Under the pieces are notes generated by a model. That model ran no database searches, had not been told where the DNA came from, and saw only the letters and a list, made by a program, of their open reading frames with translations. The position numbers were made by a program, and so were the translations under genes. A stretch of 64,000 nt of DNA, from assembly GCF_963675165.1 (NCBI RefSeq), contig NC_087384.1, forward strand, positions 6,841,682 through 6,905,681, in the 5' to 3' direction. Origin of the DNA: Halichondria panicea. Lineage: Eukaryota; Porifera; Demospongiae; Suberitida; Halichondriidae. This document shows, piece by piece, positions 51,584 to 63,688 of the stretch; position 1 is the stretch's first letter, and each line of letters begins with the position of its first letter.

Positions 51584-53660
51584 ATGGCTGAACAAGAACT
51601 GTATTCTAGTGGCTCTAGTTTTTACCTGATAGGAAACATTCCAGCCGCTCTACGATCGGCAGACTTGAGGAACTTCTTCTCCAGGCTCGTTGAAGGAAGT
51701 GTGTTCCTGTGCTTCCATTATAAGCATCGCCCAGAGCACAGTAAGAGTGGAGCAAGTACTAGTAGCTCTGAGACCACTACCAAGTGTTGTGTAGTTGTAC
51801 TCAAGGCTGGAGTGGAGGAAGAGACAGATTTTATCAAGGCGTATTCGAACAAGAACTGGCTTGACTCAAACGGAGATGTACTACTTTGTAAAACACGAAT
51901 CCAGTCGTTAACAATAACAGACAATAAAGACACTCAAACATCAGGATCGGCCATACCGTGGGATGACCTTCGACCCCTACCAGAACTGAACCCTCCTGCG
52001 GTAATGCCTATAGGAAATGTAGGTACACCTCTGAAGACCTTTATGGACTTAATACGAAGCTGTAAACTGCCGGGTCATGTGATAAAGAAATTACGACTCG
52101 AGTTTCCCAAGAGTAGAAGCACTCGTCGCTATGGAGCAGTCAAAATGGACTATGGTTGCCGTAGTAACTGGACTGGGAGCGGGGAGACTAGTGTGGAGAG
52201 AGATCGGAAAGAACAAAGAGAAGATGACGAGGACAGCCATGATGAGGATGACATACCATCAGTGAGTGTACACACACACACACACACACCTCTGGTACAT
52301 GTAGGGTTACCAACCATAACTTCTGTTTGGATGTTCAATTTCAGTGATTAACATTTTTGTGTAGTTCTAAGTTAGGTCAGACTCTAACATGCACAGGATG
52401 ACGACCATGATGCTGAAGAATGGGAGCGATATGAATCACTACACAATGATGTTGATAAACAGGTGAGGTTACATTAACAAATTGGGTAAAGAGTGATCAT
52501 TTAATACATACCCTCAGTGTACAGTTCACCTGGTAAAGGGTCATGTCAGTATAGCCACTGTCTTAGATGTGTCTGTCACTTCACACCGTTTGTCCTCATG
52601 CAGGGGCGTGATAAGGAGAGGCTATTTGAGGAGGAGCTGGAGGTAGTGTGGGAGAAGGGTGGGAGTGGCCTCGTGTTCTATACTGACTCCGCCTACTGGC
52701 AGGAGAAAGAGGGAGGTAGAGGACAGTTGTTACTAAACATCTAATTTGCACTGATTTCATGTTTAGAGTTGCCACAGTTTCTATCTGTAATGGTAATTCT
52801 ATTTGAACTTACTACTGTTTTTAAATTAATTAGAGGAGTTAATCTACTTGTAGGCAATTTCCACAAGTATTTGTTATGTTCATGTACTACCTCTTTGTTG
52901 TGTGTACTAACTGACTATTGACTGTCTTTCTCTCTCTCAACTAGATTTTGATGAGCAGTGCTCTAAGGAGGATGACTGGAACGTGGACACTGGACTCTAC
53001 TACCCTGGTGGTGGGGCTGATAGAGATGCAGTGGCTCTGAATGATATGACCCAGGAGACACGACTGAGAGAGGGCAAGGATGACGATAGGGAGACTTGGA
53101 ATACTGCAGCAGGCTTTGAGAAACACACCAAGGTAGGTTGATAGCTATAATAGCTCAGTGATAATTATAATTATTTGTTTGGTGGGTGTTTAACATGTGC
53201 GTGTGTTGATGTTGTCACTACCATATATAAATTATAGTGCCATGCTAGCTATTTTAGTTACTCTTAATTGCAGGGGTTTGGCAGTCGTGTTCTCAAGCAG
53301 TCTGGTTGGAGGGAGGGTCAAGGAGTGGGGGCTTCCAACCAGGGGAGAGCATCACCTGTGGAGCTCAATGGCCAACTACCAACTGTCAAGAAAGGCCTTG
53401 GGTAAGGGATGCACACTCTATTTAGCTATTATTTTAGTAAATTTTTTTTATATATATATTTTTTCAGTTATCGTGGAGAGAAATTGGATAGAGTTCAGAG
53501 AAAGCGACCGTTGACAAGGGATGTGCTGATATCTACTGTGTATGACAAGCCCTGTGAAAAGGAGGCCACTGTTTTACGCAGTGCCCCAGTAGGCACTCTC
53601 AAGTACAGAGACTTTAGAACTGGAGGAATATTGAACCATCCTCCTAACAAACTGCCATAG
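51584..53660 (+). CDS. GPATCH3: G-patch domain-containing protein 3
   Basis: Exons 51584-52261, 52397-52462, 52604-52715, 52945-53132, 53274-53401 and 53468-53660 join in frame. The protein follows GPATCH3 along its length: FYLIGNIPAALRSADLRNFF and FLCFHYKHRPE at the start, LPELNPPAVMPIGNVGTPLK, FPKSRSTRRYG, WEKGGSGLVFYTDSAYWQEK and DFDEQ. The G-patch itself is GFGSRVLKQSGWREGQGVGA (about 53274-53333), followed by KKGLGYRGEKL. G-patch proteins recruit DEAH-box RNA helicases; GPATCH3 in vertebrates has also been linked to antiviral signalling control. The ATG at 51584 was chosen as the first in frame. Confidence 0.95.
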
Positions 53661-53800
53661 AAGTTCTCATTATTATTTTTATCACACCTGACATCGTTTC
53701 ATTGATATGATTATTATTTGTTGTGTAATGAGAATATTAACATATTATATACTGTAGCTAGACTATAGTAGCTCTAGTTTTCAGTTTGCTTCTCTGTTGG

Positions 53801-54154
53801 CTAATAGTTGTAGGCTCCAGACATCTGGAGTTGCTCAAGATAGGGCCTCACTTTCTTGTCAAACGTCACAGTAGACACTTGCCTCTCCTGTATCCTCTCT
53901 TGTCGAGCCACTTCTTCAAACTGAACAAAAACAATAAACACATTAATATCACATTACAGCCAGGTCTCTACCTTTCGTCGACGGAAAGCTTTCTCTTGTT
54001 TTTCTAAGAGCTGAGTTCTGGAGGGGATGGGTTTGGTAGTGTAGTCCTTCAAACACCTTGGCACTGGTGACTCCTTCCATGGCTTGTCTGGCTCAAAATG
54101 AATAGAGTATCCCAAAGAGGAGGACTGCTTTGGAGGAGGCTTATTTTCAGCCAT
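53801..54154 (-). CDS. Small conserved-looking protein of 100 residues, unknown
   Basis: Exons 53972-54154 and 53801-53920 join in frame. The protein begins MAENKPPPKQSSSLGYSIHF, is basic and Pro-rich, then forms an amphipathic Glu/Arg/Gln-rich helix (QLLEKQEKAFRRRK joined to FEEVARQERIQERQ), and ends QMSGAYNY. No signal peptide or membrane segment is visible. I do not recognise the family; the size and composition resemble small axonemal microtubule-associated proteins, but that is only a resemblance. The clean splice and compact spacing between GPATCH3 and the Tudor-PHD-MYND gene support a real gene. Confidence 0.65.
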
Positions 54155-54387
54155 GCTTGCTGGTAATACTTGGTTACTAGGGGCATCAGGCCCTTGAGGG
54201 ATTATACACAGCTGCCTTGTATGGTACAGTATTATTATGTACATGTAGATTGAAACAATTGATGTAACAAGGCAAGCAACAAGTAGACTGCAGAATTTCA
54301 GACAAAATTAGCACAAAAAATAAATAGTAAGTGCAGTTTGATCATAAATAAGATGGGGGGGGGGGGGTGTTCAACAGTTCAGTTAGT

Positions 54388-57300
54388 TCAGTGCTTGCAT
54401 GTTTCACTATGGCTGTCCCATGACTTGAGCTGCACAAAATATAATATAAGGAAATCTTAATAATGAAACAACAATAAGTATATTAATACACAAACAAACA
54501 CTACAAATACATTGTTATTGTACATGAATCATACAAGATGTTATTAAGCAAATTTGTTGTTGAAAGCTCTTCATTTTCAGTTACATACATATGGCACACA
54601 CACATACCTGACAATCCCTGCCACACACACACACACGCACGCATACCTGACAATCCCTGCCACAGTACCATTCTGTCCTACATCCAGAGCACAAGTAGGT
54701 AGCGTCACGTCCACAACGAGAACACATACGATGAACCTTAGGAGCAATTGTTCGTGGCCTTTGACCTGCAGGTCGAACCAGCGACAATCTTGATGGGATG
54801 GCGCCTGAGATGGGCACAACCTCAGCGTTTGGTGGTGCAATGCTTCGAGCCGTTGCAACTGGTTTAGACGAGTATCGTGGTCCATTGGCTTGGAATTTCT
54901 TCCATGCATCTTCAAAAGCTGTAACGAGCATATCTTCATTTGAACTAGTGAAAGCAGCACTGATATTCTTGTTAATAGTTTGCAAGTGAGAGTTTAAATC
55001 ATCAGAAGGTCCCTCACAAGAGGAGGTTGGTGGCGGTGGTGGTGGTGGTGGCGGGGGTGTGTGTATTGCAGTTTTAGGCTTATCTGTTTGGGTAGGACTT
55101 CTGACAATAACAGCACCTTCATAGGATCCGAGTTGCCGTGGATACATGCCCATCCCAGTCGTGGTAGGTAGAGCATTGACTATAGCGTATGGTTTAGTAG
55201 TATTCACATGAGCAGCTGATACAACATCATTAGTGTAGTACACTGGGGGATTAGTGGAGGGGGCTTTAATATGCTTGCTGCTCTGTGGTTGAGGCATCAT
55301 GTTGGCAGGGAAGTAGATAGGCGGCCTCCCTGGTGATGGTTGTACGCAGTACACATACTGTGGTTTGTTAGCCTCTAACAGGGGAGAGTAATGCCCACTA
55401 GGGCTCAGGATGACGGTTGTGGGGGAGGACATTCCAGTCAGTGGCGGTCGCAGTGCAGGAAATTCCTGTATAACGAGTATAGATAAAAATGCATATTACT
55501 AGAATGTTTTGCAAGCATCAAACATACACAAACTTTGTGAGCGTTGATCACTTCGCAACAATAAATTGCACAAATCTAAACTAGTACTGGTATGGCAATG
55601 TACACGCACCGCTAGTAGATGCTATAATACAGTCATGTACAATAATAATAAATCACTTTTTTAGTAGAATTTGATGGCTTTGGCTTTGGCTCAGTGGGAG
55701 AGGGAAAGTTCATTTTGGGTTTCTTAGCATGGCCAGTATCTGGCAGAGAGTAGTGGGCGGGGTTTAGGAGGACGTTAGTGGGTGGGGCCCGCTGTTGCCA
55801 TGAAAATTCCTACAAGGGATAGATACACACACACAAAAACTTTAATATTAGAATCACTAGTAATACTACACACGTGTACACATAACGTTAGTTCCTAAAC
55901 AACCAATGTACCACTTGTTAGCCATACAAAATATACACAATAAATCATAACTCTACTTTTTCCAAACTTTGATGTGGTTTGCCATCTCTGTACAACATAC
56001 CTTCTTGGTAGAAGGTGATGGTTTTGGCTCAGAAGGAGAGGCCACTCTGGGTTTCTTCTCCACAGAGGTAATAATGACATCATCTGTCCATGGCCTCTTG
56101 CTGCTTGTGGGGGTGTGTGTGGTTACAACAGAACTAGCTGGAGGCCGTATCATCACGTCAGTATTAGCCATCATCAGAGCTGTAGGCTGCTTTGAGTGTA
56201 CAGGGACAATCGTATTTGGTTTAGTAGTATTAGCAATGACTGTCGCACTAGTGGAAGGTGGTGGTGTGTTGCTCATAGTTGCTGCTGCTATACTGGGTGG
56301 GGTGGTAGGTGGCGGTGTACTGGTGACTGCTTGTGCTCTGCTGCCTTGGTGACCAGGAGTGGTGGTCAATGGTTGTACATTAAGAGGTTTGTGTGCTTGT
56401 ACAATAACTGTGGGTGAACTGATCTTATCTACAAAGGATGGAGTAGTAGGTGATTTCACCACAGACACTTTACTGCCCTGGACATCAATATTGAGAACTG
56501 GTTGGTCCCTGCCAACTATAGGAATGTCTTTAGATTGAGTTTCGTTGCTGTTCATTATTTCTTTCTCCACAGGAGGGCTGAGTGGTTTATTTTGATGGCT
56601 ATCGGTAGGGGATAATTCAAACATGTCATCGAATGAGATAAACTCTGGAATATTGCTTTGAGAAGGTAGAGGGGATGCAGTGAATGCTGGGGATGGTTTG
56701 TTGCTAGTTGGGGTCAAAACTTTCTCGACAGTTTTGCTCGTTTGTGAAATAACAGATGGTTTGCGTTTGGGTGGGGATACCAGAGTTACAGTAGGGAATA
56801 TATCATCAGTTTGGCTTGTTGCTTGCGATGGGGACTTGACAGAGGGTGTTTTTATTTTCACTGAACCGTCGCAATCATCTTGAATACTCAGAGACACACG
56901 TAGTGACCTCGGCCTAGGCTCTAGCACGGGAACACTTCCATGACCATTCAGCTGAACCTTGTCAGGTCTAACAGGCTCTCCTGGTGTTGGCAGTCTCGTG
57001 ACAAACAATGTGCAAGCATCGACTGAAGATCTTTTGTGCTTCTTTCTGTGCACGTGGGAATGTTTTTTCTTTCTTTTTCTGTCTCCTACTGCAAGAGGCT
57101 CAGGAGTTGACTCTGGAGTGGTTTCTGGCGTGTATTTACACTCTGTGTCCATTGTGTGTGCATGTAGGGACGGGAGGGTAGTGGGTGTGGTCAACTTGTC
57201 ACCAGGGGTAACTGGAACGACGGAAGCAAGTTTATGTCGAACGGTATTAGCATTTGAGAGAGGACTTCGTCTTCGGTCCACAGGAGGTGCTGCTAGTCGT

Positions 57301-59136
57301 GGTGGCCGGGGGTCAGAGTCCACCTTAACACCACGTGGTGGTCGGGGGTCAGAGTCCACCTTAACACCACGTGGTGGCCGGGGGTCAGAGTCCACCTTAA
57401 CACCACGCAGGGACTGCAGAAATCAACACATGTAATAAGATCTCTGGTGCCATATACAGAGAGCTGGGAATAATGGGGAGCTCATACAAAGGCACACATT
57501 ATTTTGGTAAAGTAGCAGCCATATAACACAAATACTCTTTTGTTAGCCCTCAAAAAGGCTCTGAGACAAACCACAGCCCACCACAAGGAACTACAGATAA
57601 GGCAGCTGACAGCTGTTGCAACTTCATCAGTTTTATGTTTATACCAGTAAAACTTACCCTTCTGGTACCATTTGAGCTGCTGTTGCTCCTCTGTTCTTGA
57701 AGAGCTTCCACTTCACTTTCATCATTGTCGCTTTCATCAGAGATGAGGTTTTGCAGTACATCCAGTGATTCAGTCAGGTAAGGGCATTTCTGTCCACGTA
57801 TGCAATGTATACACTGCCACGGAGTGTCCAGTTTGAGAGCGCTGGTCGGGATGGGGGGGGAGTGGCACTTCTGGTGATAACCTGTGGACGGAGATCGAGA
57901 GAGACAATGTTATGCTGTTACTAGATACCTCTTCTCCTGTACATGTAACTTGCAGGATGCTACAAGTTCCTAAAGGAACACTGTTGTACATCATTTATAG
58001 CTACCAGAATGCATTAAAACGTACACAGACATAATAAGGGTAGGCCCCCTTGTTATAAGAATTGTTATTTGTGGGTGTACCAAAAAGGGGCGTACAAAAT
58101 GTTATACGGGGGGGGGGGGGGGGTTATTCACGATCCTATCAGACAATCACTCGTATTCACAGCAATTAACACTCACCCCTAATGCATGGAACCACGTGCT
58201 TTTTTAGGGATGCTAGTGTGTGTGTAGGTCCTCATGAATAAACTAAATCACCCACCCACATGCACACACCCACACACCCACCCACACACACACATACCCA
58301 TCCACATGCACACACACACACACACACACACCCACCCACATGCACACACACACACATCAGTACCTATGCCACAAGTGTCACACAGGACTATCTCATTTGG
58401 AGTCTCGGAATCATCTTTCTTGCATTTGATGCAAATGATATCCGTTGTTGTCTCGTCAACTACAGAGGGGGGGGTGATAAATGATCATTGCTAAGCAACG
58501 TGTCAGTTATGATGACACTTCACACCTTGGGAAGACATACAAAAACTTTGGCTGCATACCAATAATATATTAAGTAACGATCCGCGTGAGAAATATACTT
58601 TAACCTAATATCCTGCACATGGAAAATCAAATAATAATGTCTGTATTTACTAAATTAGGTAGGATGCACAACATCCAACATGTTGTTGATTTATGTATAA
58701 TTATTGTTGACTACAAAAATAATGCAATGAAACTATCTGTGCGGCCATCAGCTAGCTATCGCTAATAATACGAGCAACAATCAACTGTTAAAGTACATCA
58801 ATCATTGAACAGTGCAGCTCACAAGGATTGCTGTACAGCTTTGTACATGCACTGCACACACTGCAACTGGCTAGCTAAGTGCATGCAATAGCCACACTCT
58901 ATTTTACATAGCCATGTAAATTAATTACCACTGTGTATCTGACTGAAGTGAGCTTCATCCTGAGACTTATCATCAAACACAACGGTGCACTTTCTTCTCT
59001 TGTGGTCGACTCTCTTTATCTTAGCGAAGTAGACCATCCCGTCCGTCCATTTCACTAAAACTAGGTCTCCTGCTCTGAAGGCAAACTCTCGCCCGTGTAG
59101 CGTTCTCCCTCTGGTTTCTAGGCTCTTTGTACTCAT
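54388..59136 (-). CDS. Tudor-PHD-MYND chromatin reader
   Basis: The first exon (from ATG 59136) encodes a Tudor domain: FAFRAGDLVLVKWTDGMVYF, then KIKRVDHKRRKCTVVFDDKS, similar to the Tudor of Polycomb-like PHF1/MTF2. The next two exons (about 58361-58462 and 57660-57890) form one PHD finger: CIKCKKDD, VLCDTCGIGYHQKCH and TPWQCIHC (C4HC3). A long disordered Ser/Thr/Pro-rich part with basic patches (RKRKKKHSHVHRKKHKR) follows, including three copies of a 12-residue repeat (57,301-57,415). The C-terminus is a MYND finger (CSRCGRDATYLCSGC, WYCGRDCQ) completed by the small exon ending at 54388 (LKSWDSHSETCKH). Tudor and PHD read histone tails; MYND binds proline-rich peptides. I do not know a named family with exactly this order. 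Confidence 0.85.
55493..55605. mobile_element. Short dispersed element, copy 2
   Basis: TATTACTAGAATGTTTTGCA through AACTTTGTGAGCGTTGATC to AAACTAGTACTGGTA matches the copy at 32,737 closely. In an intron of the Tudor-PHD-MYND gene. Confidence 0.7.
57301..57415 (-). repeat. Coding 36-bp repeat, three copies
   Basis: GGGGTCAGAGTCCACCTTAA followed by CACCACGTGGTGGCC repeats three times, encoding GVKVDSDPRPPR each time within the Tudor-PHD-MYND protein. The near-identity at DNA level indicates recent expansion. Confidence 0.9.
58108..58123. repeat. Run of 16 G
   Basis: An uninterrupted G16 tract in the intron between the two PHD-coding exons. A shorter run (G13) is at about 54,356. Such runs are prone to slippage and to sequencing error. 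Confidence 0.9.
58255..58360. repeat. CA-rich tract
   Basis: CACACA with interspersed CCCA and TGCA, ending at the 3' side of a PHD exon. Confidence 0.85.
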
Positions 59137-59514
59137 CTTCAATACTGGTCTACTAGCTACGGCTAACGTATAACGTCAGTAACTAGTATAATTATATAAT
59201 AGCTTTGTTTTCTAGTCAACTCAAGAAGGTCGTAGGCCACATGCTACACACGTACACTATCAAAACCAATCAATTAATTTTTCTATGTTACCGATCTTAG
59301 TGGTCACTATTAAATTACTGCCCCAGGAAATAATTATGTGTTAAAAATACTTTGTCAATGCACATGGAAGTAATAAGATCTGAGAATTCACTGCACAAGA
59401 CACTTATATATAAAAAAAATTTAACTCTAAGCCATGATCACATACATAATAATAAGACATAAAAATTAATTATAACTGACGACCCAATAATGATAATTAT
59501 AATTATATCAAATG
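59137..59514. other. Intergenic stretch between AKAP10 and Tudor-PHD-MYND genes
   Basis: AT-rich, no supported gene. It should contain the AKAP10 3' UTR and the promoter of the Tudor-PHD-MYND gene. No clear TATA box was found. Confidence 0.4.
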
Positions 59515-59723
59515 CTAGCTATGTAATGTGATTAAATTCGTCCCGAGCTTGACACACTCCATAACTTCAGACACAATGTTGACAGCTATCTTCACAGTCA
59601 GCTCCTGTGCAGAGGAATTATCGTGAAACTTTAACAGTCACAATTATAGAGCCATAATTATGCATGCATGTACACCTCTCCCACACACACACACACACAC
59701 ATACACACCCACACACACACACA

Positions 59724-59762
<39 letters not shown>

Positions 59763-62700
59763 ACACCCACACACACACACACACACAACATGCTGCATGC
59801 TGTTCTAGTTATTATACACCAAAGTGCCCACCTCTTCTTGCTCTCGCCGACGTACGATCCAAGCAAAGAGACCAGGCTCATCTGCATATATAAGCGCATG
59901 GACACATGCAGAGAGCATATGCATGTTGCATGCATGACACAGAGAGCATACATATGTGTGCATGTGGTAGCTAGTGTCTAGATTTCAGCCCTATACCTTT
60001 ACTGATAGGTTCCACTTCTGATACGTACATTCCAAACTGATCTACAAAGCCAAGCCTCAACCTGTGTGGGTGACATAGGTACATGGTTGCTATGGTTATA
60101 TCGGCATGTATACATGCATGCAAAGGTATATACAATTACCATACATGGTTATATATGGCGTATCTATAGCTGTTGAGTAGTACCATGCATGCAATCAACC
60201 TATATAGTGCAGAATGTAAGCCAAATACTTGATATTTACTAAGACATGCGTACTTTACTTAGTCATATAAAATCAAAATTCACTGAACAATGTACTGAGA
60301 TGGTGAGTGCTATATGTATAACATGTATGGTATATATAGCTAAGTACGGTAAGTGCTGTCTCTGCCATATTGTATCCGGGTCATCTATATCCCCCCTCCA
60401 GTCTGCATGTGATACTAGGTGTCTATGTGTTGCTGTGTGTGGCTTAGGGGAGTCTAGGGATGCAGCATTGAGCATGTGCACCAGCTCATTCAGGAATCGA
60501 AGGTAGATAGAGCTCCTCAGAAAGTCAGGGTAGTGTGTCTGTGTGGGTGTGTGTGGGTGTGCATGGGTGTGTATAAACTGATCTATCATATATATACTGC
60601 ATGGATAACAGACCACAGCTGCTCATGCAATGTCTACTGCTATATACTTTTACTGAGAGTACTTGAAACAACAGAAGCTACTACAGCTATCCCTAATCCA
60701 CCCCACCCCCACCCCCCCTGTATAGTTCATGTCCCCCAATCCACCCCACCCCACCCCACTATCATATACACAGTATTCATTACACATGATTGGTGCAGCA
60801 GGTGTTCCAAACATGCTATTCCATGACAAACAAGTCATGAATGAAAGCACTGCTAAAGTGCCCTATTACACGCATTCCTAGAAGCCTATATAGTGTATGC
60901 ATGAATATTGGAGTGGCTACATACCATAATCATTCTCTGTTATTGCAACACAAAGGAAACAGTATACGTAGCTTTTAAAAGGACTCTATTCCTGACCAAT
61001 AGGAAGCTTCCACATGTGTAGACCACCTGCTACACACCTGTGTCAACATTTATTAGTAGTCTTTGATTATGGTTTCAGGAAGCTATATATATACTAGGCT
61101 GTATTATAGCTCTAGGAGGCTGTATTATAGCCATGGAATACTTAGAAGGGTCCGGCCAGCTAGTGAGACACTGTGGCTATATGAGTATACATGTGCATGA
61201 TGACATCATTCTATTAAATACAGCCATGCCATGTATGCAGATCATACTAGGAGATATAGTATAACAGCTAGCACATGCATGCATGCATGCAGCATGCAGC
61301 TTCTTGAGGCGAATTGAATACCTGTATTATATATAGACAGCTGCATGCAGGACATATACAACATGCCTGCACTGCATGTACATGTACATGCATGTGCATG
61401 CATGCAATGCACTAACATGCATGTACATGCTATGGAGGCATGCATGCAGCTATATATTATTATACACTCTTGCACGATAGCTATATACCTGACTCATGGC
61501 TTGATAGGCCCTCTCCTGTGCTGAAGTGTAGGAGTCACTACTAGGCCCGTGCTCACTGCATATCCTGTTCTCAATATCCATCCTCACACCGTCGCCCAGG
61601 CCCAGTGGCTCAGTTGCTTGCAGGGAGAAGAACCTGCAGCCACATGCGTTATGCATGCACAAGAAGTCATTCTGACAATTCTCATGAAGTGTTGTACATG
61701 CAGTATATGATAATATTCTTGTACAGTATATGATTATGTACCATGAATGCAAGAAATGAAAGGTATACAAATGTTAGTGTTTTTATAGGTCGCTGAAGCT
61801 TGTATGTATATACGCTGCTGCTTGAGTATACATAATGAAAGCACTCTAACAGACAAATGGTGAATGTTTCAGTGTACATTATCTGTGCTTATTTTAACTA
61901 GTGTGTGGTAACAGCGAGGAGTGCAAGCATGGGAATACTCAGAAGAATAGCATACCACAAAGGAAGAGGCCACTCAACACCACAGTGTATTTAGGGCCAT
62001 AAAAGGCATGAGTCCATTAGCAGAACCAACAAAGAAAACTATTATTGTAGAGTGGTGCCAGATGTCTGCTGAGTGGTCAGACACTTAGAGTGAGTAGTGA
62101 CCACTATAAAGGACCACTATAGTGGCCCAACTGCTACAGGCCCACCCCTCAGGCCTACCACCAACAGCTGCACACACACTACCAAGCTAAAAATCTACAG
62201 AGGCTCTGCCAATTTTCTTATTATGATTGGTTTGTAATAACAGTCTTATCTGGAACTCTCCCACACACATTCACCACATACTCACATGATTGAGCAAACC
62301 ACCCAACTGTGGGTATGGCACTCAGTCTCTAATTACTCAAATTACTGAACTCAATTAAAAGGTTCAAAGTGTCCCACAACAATTGGCAGCAGCTGGAATT
62401 ATTATATTCATAGCCAGGGACATTAATTAGCTCATGTCCATTACAGGTTATAAAAGTTTAGACCAAAACACATTTACCCAAACCATGGGAGCTGTGATAG
62501 CTTATTGTGATGGCTTATTGTGATGGCTATTAAGTGTTCAATGTACTGTTCACCCGATTTTTTAGCAGCTCAGTCATGTACATATTAACAATGGCATTCT
62601 CTACACACAACACAATTATAGCTACCCCCTGGCCTACAAAAGCTACCCCCTGGCCTACGAAAGCTACCCCCTGGCCTACGAAAGCTACCCCCTGGCCTAC

Positions 62701-63191
62701 AAAAGCTACCCCCCATGGCCTACACAAGCAGCTATTATATCGGAATGCAATACACTTTATTTGATACCTGTCATATATAGCTATAGCATCTCTGGTATCT
62801 ACATCAACATCAGGAGTGTACTGAGGCTGGGTGAGCTGGCGGTGGAAACTGTCCGCCATTAGCCAGAACTGGACCAGAGAAGAGGCACCCTCCACCTCCA
62901 TGTACTGTGTGTGTGTGGAGGGGGTAGTGTGTGTGTGGGGGGGGTAGTGTGTGTGTGTGTGTGGGGGTAGTGTGTGTGTGGGGGGTAGTGTGTGTGTGTG
63001 TGTGTAGGGGGGTAGTGTGTGTGTGTGGGGGGTAGTGTGTATGTGTGTGGGGGGGTAGTGTGTATGTGTGTGGGGGGGGGGGGTAGTGTGTGTGTGTGTG
63101 TGTGTGTGGGGGGGGTAGTGTGTGTGTGTGTGTGGGGGGGTAGTGTGTGTGTGTGTGTGGGTGGGGGGGTAGTGTGTGTGTGTGTGGGGGG

Positions 63192-63242
<51 letters not shown>

Positions 63243-63688
63243 GGGGGGGTAGTGTGTGTGTATGGGGGGGGCATGTAACTGAAGAAGTAGTGTTGTGATA
63301 CTGGTTTTGTTTCCATCACATGCAGTGTATACATACCCTCACAGTCTAGGTACACACAACAATATCACATTCCCCAGAGATATAACTAACACACAGTTTG
63401 AACACGAGTGAAAATATGTGAAAATAATTATGTGAAAAAGCTACAAATGCACGGCCAATCCAGTAGGTTGTTGCAAGGTACTGAGAGCATAATAAATCAC
63501 TGGATACATGTCACATGTATGTAGCATTCAAGCTAGAGCCTTTACAATGGATAGCTGCATACAAACCTCCATGAAGTAGAAGAGGGCATTATCTGCTAGG
63601 AGAAAGTCGAGGAGACCCAGCTGCCCACTGGAGATGTACTCTAGCTGATAGCGACACAAGTGAGCGCTCCTCAGGAACTCAGGATAGT
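59515..63688 (-). CDS. AKAP10: AKAP10 (D-AKAP2) homologue, C-terminal part; 5' end outside window
   Basis: Exons 63567-63688, 62768-62904, about 61487-61634, 60348-60538, about 59994-60067, about 59830-59880 and 59515-about 59613 join in frame. The first gives YYPEFLRSAHLCRYQLEY and ALFYFME, the join between RGS domains. Next come YMEVEGASSLVQFWLMADSF and FFSLQATEPLGLGDGVRMDI, then YPDFLRSSIYLRFLNELVHM, the second RGS domain. The end has DDPDTIWQRQHLP, FGMYVSEVEPISKG and the helix ELTVKIAVNIVSEVMECVK, which corresponds to the PKA regulatory-subunit binding helix of AKAP10 (ELAWKIAKMIVSDIMQQ). It should anchor protein kinase A, in vertebrates near endosomes and mitochondria. Most of the first RGS domain lies to the right of the window. 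Confidence 0.93.
59685..59790. repeat. CA microsatellite
   Basis: A CA run with a few CCA and CG changes, in an AKAP10 intron just before the last coding exon. It keeps spurious frames open. Confidence 0.9.
60540..61486. other. AKAP10 intron, palindrome-rich, no gene
   Basis: No coding sequence. The part 61,200-61,460 is unusually rich in GCATGCATGC, CATGTACATG and related self-complementary words. C-rich CCCCACCCC blocks occur at about 60,700-60,760. Confidence 0.5.
61640..62767. other. AKAP10 intron, no gene
   Basis: AT-rich with no supported exon. It ends with the 21-bp tandem repeat described separately. Confidence 0.45.
62621..62720. repeat. 21-bp tandem repeat, nearly five copies
   Basis: GCTACCCCCTGGCCTAC followed by AAAA or GAAA, repeated almost exactly. 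AKAP10 intron. Confidence 0.95.
62905..63275. repeat. GTGTGGGGGGTAGT minisatellite
   Basis: Runs of GT of varying length are separated by G4-G11 blocks and TAGT, about 15 times. It directly abuts the 3' splice site of the RGS exon 62768-62904 on the - strand, where it reads as C- and A-rich. Confidence 0.9.

Noticed and set aside
54581-54660. Second MYND-like Cys pattern after CGRDCQ
   Set aside because: It comes from reading through the splice site into a CA repeat; the small exon ending at 54388 completes the finger properly.
62905-63355. Pro/His/Thr-rich or Val/Gly/Cys-rich proteins
   Set aside because: Translation of a GT/G microsatellite; no conserved residues.
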